Positions 34,563 through 42,206 of a stretch of 64,000 nt of DNA are shown here, piece by piece. The first letter of the stretch is position 1; each line of letters opens with the position of its first letter. Origin of the DNA: Myroides odoratus DSM 2801 (lineage in GTDB: Bacteria > Bacteroidota > Bacteroidia > Flavobacteriales > Flavobacteriaceae); assembly GCF_000243275.1 (NCBI RefSeq), contig NZ_CM001437.1, positions 2,286,490 to 2,350,489 on the forward strand, read 5' to 3'. The position numbers were made by a program, and so were the translations under genes. Under the pieces are notes generated by a model, which searched no databases, had not been told where the DNA came from, and saw nothing but the letters and a program-made list of their open reading frames with translations.

Positions 34563-34856
34563 ATGGCGTTGTTAAATTATATAGTAGGAATGTTAAAGAG
34601 GCTTCTACGTGGTTTTTATTTTGTACTTTCGGACAATAGAATTAAAATCTTTTTAGAAATAATGAAAATATTCAGTTACATTATTATTGCATTTGTTGTT
34701 GCCTTAATTGTATTAAATATCACAATGCTTGATTTTAATAACTTATTTCAAGGGGACAGTTTGATTGCTATAATTGGTATTGTAGCACTTTTATGCGCAG
34801 TTTGTATTCTGTTGATTTACAGAACTTCAAAGTTAATTGACGAGAAAACAAAATAG
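34563..34856 (+). CDS. Hypothetical small membrane protein
   Basis: I choose ATG 34563 (97 residues), preceded by AAGGAGAGGGA about 14 bases upstream, a good Shine-Dalgarno; the longer frame begins with GTG at 34524. Two long hydrophobic helices follow an amphipathic start (FSYIIIAFVVALIVLNI and SLIAIIGIVALLCAVCILLI). No family is recognised. It ends 8 bases before the FAD-protein ATG, so the two are probably one operon. Confidence 0.55.
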   Translation: MALLNYIVGMLKRLLRGFYFVLSDNRIKIFLEIMKIFSYIIIAFVVALIVLNITMLDFNNLFQGDSLIAIIGIVALLCAVCILLIYRTSKLIDEKTK

Positions 34857-34864
34857 ATCAAAAG

Positions 34865-35479
34865 ATGTTGGTTTATGATGTTTTAATTATTGGAGGAGGC
34901 GTTTCTGGCGTTTCTTGTGCTCAAGTGTTAGGTAGCGCTGCCAAAAAAGCTTTCATGGAAGGAAAGACAATTGGTATCGTGATGCACCAAAAGGCAAGTA
35001 TGCTTCAAGATGCCGTTTTTAATAATGCTTTTGGTATTCAACCAGGCACTTTAGGAAGTGATTTACTTACACAAGCCAAAGAGAATTTGAAAATCTATGC
35101 TAACGTGACTCAAATTGAAGGTGAGAAGGTAAGCCGTGTAGGGAGAAATTCAGCACAGCTGTTTGTTGTAGAGACGAATAAAGCCGAATATGTAGCACGT
35201 ATGGTAGTCGTAGCTGTTAATTCAAGTAATACGTTTGCCATTGAGGGACTGATGGACTATGTGGAACCCCACAAAAAGTCTATCCCCACAAAGAATAGAA
35301 TTCAATTGAAAAATATAGATCACCTTGTAGCCGAGGGGATTTATGTAGCAGGTACATTAGCGGGACACCGCAGTCAACTTGCTATTGCAGCTGGAAGTGG
35401 CGCTGCTGTTGCAACAGATATCCTGACCCTGTGGAATGATGGTGTTGAAACGCATAGCCATGACAGTATTAGAAAATAA
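34865..35479 (+). CDS. Short FAD-dependent oxidoreductase (thioredoxin-reductase-like, no CxxC)
   Basis: The 204-residue protein starts with a dinucleotide-binding motif GGGVSGVSCA (about 10-19). The FAD-domain C-terminal motif GIYVAGTLAGHRSQLAIAAG, the counterpart of the T-x-x-G-x-(F/Y)-A-x-GD strand, is also present. The NADPH domain and redox-active CxxC of thioredoxin reductase (about 310 residues) are missing. It therefore has only the FAD-binding half and may act with a partner. It follows a small membrane-protein gene by 8 bases. Confidence 0.7.
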   Translation: MLVYDVLIIGGGVSGVSCAQVLGSAAKKAFMEGKTIGIVMHQKASMLQDAVFNNAFGIQPGTLGSDLLTQAKENLKIYANVTQIEGEKVSRVGRNSAQLFVVETNKAEYVARMVVVAVNSSNTFAIEGLMDYVEPHKKSIPTKNRIQLKNIDHLVAEGIYVAGTLAGHRSQLAIAAGSGAAVATDILTLWNDGVETHSHDSIRK

Positions 35480-35503
35480 TAATATTAGATCATTTTAGTA
35501 CCT

Positions 35504-35536
35504 AAAAGGATATTCTTCGGAATGTCCTTTTTTTGT
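35504..35536 (+). terminator. Intrinsic terminator with TTCG loop
   Basis: AAAAGGATATTC (35504-35515) pairs with GAATGTCCTTTT (35520-35531) around TTCG, then a T-run. Confidence 0.88.
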
Positions 35537-35656
35537 TTACAGTTTATGGTTTACAGTAAACCAGAACTCCCCATTTATAGTGAACTTTTCTTCTTTTTTA
35601 CACTAGTTTCAAGAAAGAATTTTACATTCGTTCTCATAAAACATAAAAAAAGAAAG

Positions 35657-36040
35657 ATGGAACTGAATTTTACTACATTAAAAGAAAACTTTATCAATAT
35701 TTTAAAAAATCACTATACAGATTTTAATGGACGTGTTAGACGAAGAGAATATTGGTCATTTACATTGGTTAGTGTGATCATTTCAATTGCTTTCGGAATC
35801 GTTGATTTACTCTTAGGAACGATTGGAATAGGATTTACAGGCTATATTTATAGTTTAGCAGTTTTACTCCCTTCATTAGGACTTTTAGCTCGTCGTTTAC
35901 ACGATACTGGAAAAAGTGGCTGGTGGATGTTGTTAGGGTTGACAGGAATCGGTGCTCTTGTCGTACTTTATTTTGCTTGTATTGATGGTACGGTAGGACA
36001 AAATGAATATGGTGCTGATCCTAAAGCAGGAGAGAGATAG
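35657..36040 (+). CDS. DUF805 domain-containing inner membrane protein
   Basis: I use ATG 35657 (127 residues); the upstream ATG at 35522 lies inside the previous terminator hairpin and adds an implausible 45 residues. The DUF805 signature is clear: FNGRVRRREYWSFTLV at the N-terminus, then helices, then LLARRLHDTGKSGWWMLLG and a third helix. The C-terminus is NEYGADPKAGE, as is usual. DUF805 proteins are inner-membrane proteins of unknown role. Confidence 0.93.
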   Translation: MELNFTTLKENFINILKNHYTDFNGRVRRREYWSFTLVSVIISIAFGIVDLLLGTIGIGFTGYIYSLAVLLPSLGLLARRLHDTGKSGWWMLLGLTGIGALVVLYFACIDGTVGQNEYGADPKAGER

Positions 36041-36084
36041 AATCATAGGGTGTGAGGGAAGGTGAGTAATACGTAATTTTTCTA

Positions 36085-36128
36085 TAAAAAAAGGAAGGAG
36101 TTTTGATTAAAACTCCTTCCTTTTTTTT
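36085..36128. terminator. Bidirectional intrinsic terminator
   Basis: GGAAGGAGTTT (36093-36103) pairs with AAACTCCTTCC (36110-36120), flanked by A- and T-runs. It serves the DUF805 gene and the convergent PCMD-like gene. Confidence 0.92.
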
Positions 36129-36154
36129 ATGTTCTATGTAGATCTTTTTAATCG

Positions 36155-37120
36155 TTACTCATAAACCAATCCTACATTGTCAATCCACAATCTGCTATTT
36201 TCGTTTCCGATATAAGCGCCTCCGTTACTCGAAGAGAATTGAACAATAAGGTGGGTAACCGGATCATCAGCATTTCCCCAGCCTTCCTCAATAATCGGTG
36301 TCATTTTTCCCTTGCTATTGCGGGTGTAATCTGTGAATTCACCGGTGCGAAGAGCCATTTCCTTTTTATAGATGGCTTGATTTCGGATATCGCCATAGTT
36401 GATTTGAAGCTGGAAATTGTTTTTCCATTCTTTTTCCGTTGTTGTCAAGTTCAACCAAGCTGTTCCTACGCGTTTTGCATGTACTTTACCATCCTTGTCT
36501 TCCCATCTATTTTGCAATAAGATGCGAATCTCAGCCTTGTCTTTTTGATTTAAAACCGTTCCTTTTCCCATGCCATTTACGCGACTAGAAGTCCCGCCTG
36601 TCGTTACTTTATAGTCAAATTGTAAAGCCTTAGGCTTTTTGGTAAAGGGAATTCCCGTTACGAGTTTGCTCTGTGGATTCTTCGTGTCAGTAATGGGTTC
36701 GATCATTTCACCTAAGAAAATCGTTCCACTAGCTAAAACATTAATGTTGATTACGCCTAATACTTTAACGCGTTCTATTTTTGTCTCTAAACGAGCCGCA
36801 TAGCCACTGCCTCTTTTTTCTGGGAAGACGGTAACACTACCTTTGGTAATTCCACTTACAACAGCCAATACAGAAGACGTAGCCCAAGGGGAACGCGTGT
36901 TCTTATACGGGGTGTTATCTTTAAGGGTGTCTTTAGTATCATTAATGGAATAGAGGTAACGCGTATTTCCCCCAATCAATAGGGATTCTTTAATCTCTCG
37001 TACTTGCCATTGGTTCATATTTCCAAAAGGAAGTAATTCGAAACGCTCTTTCTGTGCCCAAAGACTTGTGGATAACAAAAGGCCAACTAGAATAGGGATC
37101 AGTCGTAAATAAGTCTTCAT
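36155..37120 (-). CDS. PCMD-like (putative carbohydrate-metabolism domain) secreted protein
   Basis: The 321-residue protein has a signal peptide ending TSLWAQ. The mature part reads like the PCMD family: NTRSPWATSSVLAVVSGITK, GYAARLETKI, a GTIFLGEM segment and a C-terminal LIVQFSSSNGGAYIGNENS followed by LWIDNVGLVYE. PCMD proteins are beta-sandwich, carbohydrate-associated envelope proteins of unknown activity. It is the last gene of an operon with the EptA-like gene (4-base gap). Confidence 0.7.
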   Translation of the reverse strand: MKTYLRLIPILVGLLLSTSLWAQKERFELLPFGNMNQWQVREIKESLLIGGNTRYLYSINDTKDTLKDNTPYKNTRSPWATSSVLAVVSGITKGSVTVFPEKRGSGYAARLETKIERVKVLGVININVLASGTIFLGEMIEPITDTKNPQSKLVTGIPFTKKPKALQFDYKVTTGGTSSRVNGMGKGTVLNQKDKAEIRILLQNRWEDKDGKVHAKRVGTAWLNLTTTEKEWKNNFQLQINYGDIRNQAIYKKEMALRTGEFTDYTRNSKGKMTPIIEEGWGNADDPVTHLIVQFSSSNGGAYIGNENSRLWIDNVGLVYE

Positions 37121-37124
37121 ATTT

Positions 37125-38846
37125 TTATTTTTTTAAATTCAATTTTTTTATTTGTTCAAAATCCTCTTCTTTCAGATTCATCTGTTGATAAGGAACGGCC
37201 TGGTCGTGATCATTGAGATACTGTCGAGGTATTGCCTTAAATTGTGGATGAACAAGAGAAAATTCTCGTTTTAAGTAAGGCGTTTGTATTTCAGCTGCAT
37301 CCAATAAGGTATGAAAAATAACATGGGTACTGATGGGCTCTTTTTTGCGTTGTTGTGCAAGGTGATATTGCTCAGGATGTTCTTCAATAAAGGAATCCGA
37401 AAACCACAAGAAAAAGGGAATATGCAATTGATAGTACGATGGTGTCGGAGAGGAATGCAGAAACAAACCGCGATCATCATCAAACAAATCTTCCCCATGG
37501 TCGGAGGTGTACAAAACCAAACTAGGAATATTAACTTCCTGTAAAGCCTGTAAAGTCGAGGAGAGAAAATAATCCGTATACGAAATACTGTTGTCATACG
37601 TATTGACTAACTGTTCTTTTTGTCTGCGACTCACGGCTGTTAAATTATCAGGAGTGAATTTTTGATATGCTAAAGGATAACGCTCTTTGTAATTGAAGTG
37701 AGAGCCATAGCTATGTAAAACAATAAACAAATTGCCTGTTGTTTTTTCAATTAAATTCATCATAATCGGAATCAAATCCTCATCAGGACGATTCACCGTT
37801 AATCGTGTTTTGGGATCTGTCGTGCGAATCGTTTGATAGATATCTGCCTCTTTGGTGAAATATTCAATAAAGGAATGATTCTCCGATTGGTTGGATAGAC
37901 AGATTGTAGTAAATCCAGCTTCTTTAAACGCTTGTGCGATTCCTTTTCTCTGATAAATCTCTGCGTAATTGGTTGCATTGACATCAGATAAAATCATTGA
38001 CACACTTTTGTGTGTGGTATTGGACTGCGTCAACGCATCTTGATAGAATATCGTATTTTGTTGTTGCGATAAATGAGGGGTCGTTGGACGGTCATAGCCA
38101 TAGACTTGCCAGTTATGCGCTCGACTTGTTTCGCCTACAATGAGCACGAAAATTTCGCGCTGATCTTTAGTTGAAGCTGAGGTACTGTTGAAGGTGAAAT
38201 CCTTGGATGTTTCAGGATATGCCTGAACTTTTTTCCATTTGTTGATAGCAAAATTTAAATTGTAATACGCATTGATGGGATAGACATCAACAGTAAAAGC
38301 AAAAGCATTGCGATTGGTGTTTTTTGCTCCTAAGGATAACAATAGTGAACCAAATAAAATTGCTACACCAGCAATCAACGCTTTGTGTCTAAATAACTTT
38401 GGAGCATATATTTTTCGCTTCCATTGAAGGATGGCCCAAACAATAGTTGGAATATATAAGATGCAAACAAAAGCAATGGAAGGAAGTAAACTTCCCAATA
38501 GTTCTGTAATCTCAGAAGTATTGGTTGTAGCGACATTTAAGTACATATCAACCGCAATGACATCTTCTCCAAACAAATAGAATAAAACAATTTGAAAGGC
38601 GTGAATAAACAAGACAGGAAACAAGAGAATCTGTGTACGCCCCATATTTTTAAACAGAGAAAAAACAAGAAGATATAAACTCAAAGGAAATAAGAATACC
38701 GTTGCTTTACCCAAGAGATTGAGGGGTTGGAATAAAGCAAAATAAAGGGAGGGCACCATATTGACAACTAAGTAAATATAGAATAGCGCCACCGGATTTG
38801 TACTCAGTCTACCTAATAGACTTCTTCTTTGTATTTTTTCTTGCAT
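37125..38846 (-). CDS. Phosphoethanolamine transferase (EptA-like, sulfatase fold)
   Basis: The 573-residue protein has about five N-terminal helices and a periplasmic sulfatase-fold domain from about 230. The metal/nucleophile motifs are GETSRAHNW (Glu239), SNTTHKSVSM (Thr277 or 278 as nucleophile), and a C-terminal YTSDHGEDLFDD plus an earlier HSYGSHFNYKERYP. This matches enzymes that add phosphoethanolamine to lipid A or other envelope glycans. It lies between a BamA-type barrel gene (10-base gap) and the PCMD-like gene (4-base gap). Confidence 0.9.
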   Translation of the reverse strand: MQEKIQRRSLLGRLSTNPVALFYIYLVVNMVPSLYFALFQPLNLLGKATVFLFPLSLYLLVFSLFKNMGRTQILLFPVLFIHAFQIVLFYLFGEDVIAVDMYLNVATTNTSEITELLGSLLPSIAFVCILYIPTIVWAILQWKRKIYAPKLFRHKALIAGVAILFGSLLLSLGAKNTNRNAFAFTVDVYPINAYYNLNFAINKWKKVQAYPETSKDFTFNSTSASTKDQREIFVLIVGETSRAHNWQVYGYDRPTTPHLSQQQNTIFYQDALTQSNTTHKSVSMILSDVNATNYAEIYQRKGIAQAFKEAGFTTICLSNQSENHSFIEYFTKEADIYQTIRTTDPKTRLTVNRPDEDLIPIMMNLIEKTTGNLFIVLHSYGSHFNYKERYPLAYQKFTPDNLTAVSRRQKEQLVNTYDNSISYTDYFLSSTLQALQEVNIPSLVLYTSDHGEDLFDDDRGLFLHSSPTPSYYQLHIPFFLWFSDSFIEEHPEQYHLAQQRKKEPISTHVIFHTLLDAAEIQTPYLKREFSLVHPQFKAIPRQYLNDHDQAVPYQQMNLKEEDFEQIKKLNLKK

Positions 38847-38856
38847 AAATAGTGTC

Positions 38857-40005
38857 TTAGAAAGCTTCGTTTATATTAAAGTAGAAGCCACTTTGTCCTT
38901 TGGCAATTCCGTAATCGAAGCGAATGTTCACTCGATTTTTGAATTCCCAGCGATAACCAATTCCATAGGTAGGCAAAGCCTCTGCCCAGTTCATGTCTTT
39001 GAATTTATCGAAAATAGTACCAACTCCACCCCATACAACTAATCCATGGCGGTTGTACACCTTTTGACGAAGTTCCACTTGTGTGTTTAGTTCCTTTCGA
39101 TCGCGGTATTGTCCAGAAAGATAACCGCGCATTTGTCTAGCCCCTCCCAGTTGAGCCATCATATTCCAAGGAATATCTCCATTGTTGAATATTCCATTCG
39201 CATCAAATGCTAAAATGGTCTTGGGCGCTAGTTGTTGAAAATAACGTGCACTTGTTTCGATGCGACTGAAGTGAATATTACTTCCTAAAGTACGCGAATA
39301 AAACGTTTGTTGATATTGTAGAAAAACTCCTTTACTCGGATTCGGAATAAAATCTCGGGTATCATACGACAAGATAAAACCTCCTCCAACAAGCGTAGTT
39401 GTCAAATTCTCTTGCGGTTCAAACGCTGCTTTTTCAAAATCACTTCCTTTTACATTCTGTGCCGCAAAAGTGAACCCTACATATCCGTTGTTTATCACTT
39501 CGGCTAAGAAATCCGCTTTAAGGGATAAACGATACTCATTGTATTTTGAATATTCTCCTGATGCCCCTGCATCATAACCAATGCCATAGTATTTACTCGG
39601 CATATAGGTAAAGGACATATCTGAATTGATGCGGAATTTATCCTCTGGAAAAATAGTGCTATTTTCAATTCCAATGGCAAAGAAACCACTGGTCGTAATA
39701 TTAGAATAAATAGAAACGTTAGAAGGAGATAGCTCCATGTTTTCTTGATCCAGGCGATATAAACCAGAAGCTACAAGTCCTAAGCCCAATTTGGTATCGA
39801 CAGAATAACTTGGACCACCAATAAAGGAGATGTCAAATTTATTTTGGGATTTATCTTTTTTGGCCTCTTCAAAATAGTGAACAATCCGCTCAAAAAACTT
39901 TTTCTTTTCTAGCGTATCTTTTGCTTTATCTAGCTCCGTTTGTGCAAAGACACCTAGGCTGCTAAATAAAATCAGTAAGAAAACGATATAGTTTATGTTT
40001 CTCAT
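38857..40005 (-). CDS. BamA/TamA-family outer membrane beta-barrel protein
   Basis: The 382-residue protein has a signal peptide ending GVFAQ and a short polar stretch of about 35 residues, with no room for POTRA repeats. A 16-strand surface-antigen barrel follows. The L6-loop signature MRGYLSGQYRD corresponds to the (V/I)RGF motif, and FILSYDTRDFIPNPSKG is typical of the family. The last residue is Phe, as needed for barrel insertion. It is the first gene of an operon with the EptA-like and PCMD-like genes. Confidence 0.9.
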   Translation of the reverse strand: MRNINYIVFLLILFSSLGVFAQTELDKAKDTLEKKKFFERIVHYFEEAKKDKSQNKFDISFIGGPSYSVDTKLGLGLVASGLYRLDQENMELSPSNVSIYSNITTSGFFAIGIENSTIFPEDKFRINSDMSFTYMPSKYYGIGYDAGASGEYSKYNEYRLSLKADFLAEVINNGYVGFTFAAQNVKGSDFEKAAFEPQENLTTTLVGGGFILSYDTRDFIPNPSKGVFLQYQQTFYSRTLGSNIHFSRIETSARYFQQLAPKTILAFDANGIFNNGDIPWNMMAQLGGARQMRGYLSGQYRDRKELNTQVELRQKVYNRHGLVVWGGVGTIFDKFKDMNWAEALPTYGIGYRWEFKNRVNIRFDYGIAKGQSGFYFNINEAF

Positions 40006-40041
40006 GATCTGTGTAAAGTGTTTGTAATATGTTTGTTTTAT

Positions 40042-41235
40042 TTAGTGCTGTAAGGCAATTTTTATCTGTGCATAAATAATGATAGCTGCCAGGATAAAAA
40101 TGAGGGTAATCAAGATAATTTGTGCAATCGGTATGCGTTGTTTGTGGTAGTTCATAGCCTTTAGATATAAATACTGAGGAATGAACAAAGCTAAGATTAC
40201 CCCTGCAATTGCAGCATAACCTAGAGCAAGAATGAACCCTTCTGGGTAAAATAAAGCAAATAGTAAAGGCGGAATAAAGGTTAATAACCCCGCGGTACTA
40301 GTTGTTACAAAACCTGTTGTCTTAGGTTTTAATACATCTTTATAATAATCAAAAAGACCGATACTCACCCCTAAGAATGAAGTACCCAATGCAGTAGCTG
40401 CAAATAAGCTAAACAGTGTTTCGATATGTGCAGAATGTGTCATTTCACGGACACTTAAAATGAGCCCTCTTAATTCTGAGTTTTCATTTAAAATTTGCAT
40501 GAATCGAGTTTGATCAATACTCCCCAGAACAACAACCTGCCAAATCAAATAGATAATTAAGGGAAGTAAACTCCCCCAAATAAAGGCGCGATGCAGTTGT
40601 TTTTTATTTCCACCAAGATAATTGACAATGCTAGGAATACTACCGTGAAATCCGAAGGAAGTAAAAATAGCAGGAAGTGCTGTTACCGTGATACCAATAG
40701 ATAGAGGGGCATGTAACAAATTAGCCTGTTGAATAAAAGGAAACAACAAGGCAACCAGTAAAACTAAGAAAATAAGTTTGGCGATAAATAAGCCTCGTGT
40801 TAACCAATCGACCCAATGCGTTCCAATGACGACAATCCCTCCAAATAGCAGGGAGAAGAGCAAAATAGCTGTACGCGTATCAAAATTGGTGTCCAGCAAC
40901 AAATCAATATTTGTTTTGAGGATGGTTCCACCTCCAGACATATAAGCCGCTGTAAGGCCATAAATCAAAAACATTAGGCTAAATCCTGCAAGTTTGTTGA
41001 TAAAGGAACCTGTATATTTCTTCGTTAAGGTATTAAATCCATCTGTTGGTTCGTTGTAGTCGTAGATGCGAACCATAAGCAAGGCAGTATAACACATGGC
41101 GAACCAAATAATAAACAGCAATAAGGTGGTTCCCCAAAACCCAACACCTGCTGATGTTATGGGCATAGCAAGCATTCCTCCTCCGATACAAGAGCCTGCA
41201 ATAATTAAGATGCTACCAAGCAATTTACTGTTCAT
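40042..41235 (-). CDS. Aromatic amino acid permease (HAAAP family, TyrP-like)
   Basis: The start is ATG 41235 (397 residues); the longer frame needs a GTG at 41259, upstream of the probable transcription start. The N-terminus GSILIIAGSCIGGGMLAMPI matches the conserved first helix of HAAAP proton symporters. About eleven hydrophobic helices follow, plus GFHGSIPSIVNYLGG, a family hallmark. It probably takes up tyrosine, tryptophan or serine/threonine; which one is not clear. It stands alone, behind a good promoter box. Confidence 0.9.
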   Translation of the reverse strand: MNSKLLGSILIIAGSCIGGGMLAMPITSAGVGFWGTTLLLFIIWFAMCYTALLMVRIYDYNEPTDGFNTLTKKYTGSFINKLAGFSLMFLIYGLTAAYMSGGGTILKTNIDLLLDTNFDTRTAILLFSLLFGGIVVIGTHWVDWLTRGLFIAKLIFLVLLVALLFPFIQQANLLHAPLSIGITVTALPAIFTSFGFHGSIPSIVNYLGGNKKQLHRAFIWGSLLPLIIYLIWQVVVLGSIDQTRFMQILNENSELRGLILSVREMTHSAHIETLFSLFAATALGTSFLGVSIGLFDYYKDVLKPKTTGFVTTSTAGLLTFIPPLLFALFYPEGFILALGYAAIAGVILALFIPQYLYLKAMNYHKQRIPIAQIILITLIFILAAIIIYAQIKIALQH

Positions 41236-41258
41236 TACGTTGAAATTTATACGAAACA

Positions 41259-41266
41259 CAAAGATA
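41259..41266 (-). promoter_or_regulatory. Candidate -7 promoter box of the permease gene
   Basis: On the minus strand TATCTTTG fits TAnnTTTG, 23 bases upstream of the ATG at 41235. Confidence 0.5.
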
Positions 41267-41751
41267 AAAAAGCTTTTTGGCTTATTATTTTAATGTTAAG
41301 ATAATTTTGTTTTATAAAAATGCGTTAATTGTTAAAAATACAACATTTGATTGATTGAAATGCGTTCTCTTTAAAAAAGAGTATCTTGTATTGTGTTTTG
41401 GAATCTGTTATTTATTTGAAGAATAAGGTGAGGTTTTCTCTTTCTTGTGTAGAATATACTATTCTTATTGTGGCCTGAAGCTTGAATTTTTGGTAAAATT
41501 ATTGAGACTACTCAAAAAGTCATCTTTTACTAGTGTTGGCGCAAAATCAACGAATCATTATCAAATCATCAACGTGTAGTGAATTGAAAAAGTAGAAGTG
41601 TTGCATTTAATGAAATAAACTGCAGGAAACCCAATCAATAAAGGCTTGTTTGGGGTGAAGCATAGTAAAATCCATTCAAAAGAATAGAAGCATAGGGGGG
41701 TAAAAAGCAATAAAAAAAACATAAAAAAAGCGTTAACTAAATATTCTGTAC
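41267..41751. other. Intergenic stretch of about 485 bases without a clear gene
   Basis: No frame with convincing composition is visible on either strand; the longest (minus, 41561-41824) overlaps the His-rich gene and has no motif. I see no riboswitch fold or tRNA. The base run GAGACTACTCAAAAAGTC near 41502-41521 resembles ends of old insertion sequences, but no partner is found. Confidence 0.45.
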
Positions 41752-41759
41752 TATATTTG
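41752..41759 (+). promoter_or_regulatory. -7 promoter box of the metal locus, very close to the ATG
   Basis: TATATTTG is a perfect TAnnTTTG and ends 6 bases before the ATG at 41766, so the transcript may be leaderless. GTTAAC at about 41732 is a weak -33 candidate. Confidence 0.45.
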
Positions 41760-41765
41760 TCGCTT

Positions 41766-42137
41766 ATGAGTAGAAAAAAAATGATAGCGAGAGTATTGTT
41801 AGTGGTAGCTTTTTTGTTTACCACCGTATTCCAATTGGTACATAGCTATCAACATATTTCTACTGCAGTTGCTTATGAACAAGAGCATCACACACATGCA
41901 CATTACACAGAAGGACGAAGTGATCATGGGGGCGTTCAGCTTACCGAAGATCACAGTCACATGGATCATTGTTTTGCTTGTGATTTTATTCCTACTTCAG
42001 GATTAGAGCCTGTTCAAATGGAATGGCACACAGTTGCCTACCAAACCATTCAAGAAGTACAAGAAGAGGTAACGTTGTTGTTTACCCCTTTATCTCACGT
42101 TTACTATTCCCTTCGCGCCCCTCCAGTATGGGTTTAA
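41766..42137 (+). CDS. Small His-rich exported protein of the metal locus (DUF2946-like layout)
   Basis: The start is ATG 41766 (123 residues), since the longer frame needs a TTG inside the promoter box. An N-terminal hydrophobic helix acts as signal anchor. Many His residues follow (EQEHHTHAHYTEGRSDHGG, DHSHMDHCFACDF) with a CxxC, then the tail YYSLRAPPVWV. The ending R-x-PP and CxxC recall DUF2946-type proteins near copper or zinc genes. It probably binds a divalent metal in the periplasm and lies directly upstream of the TonB receptor. Confidence 0.65.
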   Translation: MSRKKMIARVLLVVAFLFTTVFQLVHSYQHISTAVAYEQEHHTHAHYTEGRSDHGGVQLTEDHSHMDHCFACDFIPTSGLEPVQMEWHTVAYQTIQEVQEEVTLLFTPLSHVYYSLRAPPVWV

Positions 42138-42206
42138 TTATTTAGATTTTTGTTGGACAATGTATTGTCTGACTGCTATTTTATTAATTAAAACATACAA
42201 GATACA

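Noticed and set aside
34865..35479. True thioredoxin reductase
   Set aside because: The protein lacks the CxxC site and the NADPH domain.
35522..35656. N-terminal extension of the DUF805 protein
   Set aside because: The start codon lies in the previous terminator and the extra 45 residues do not match the family.
41561..41824. 87-codon minus-strand frame
   Set aside because: It overlaps the start and promoter of the His-rich gene and its hydrophobic stretch is the complement of AT-rich DNA.
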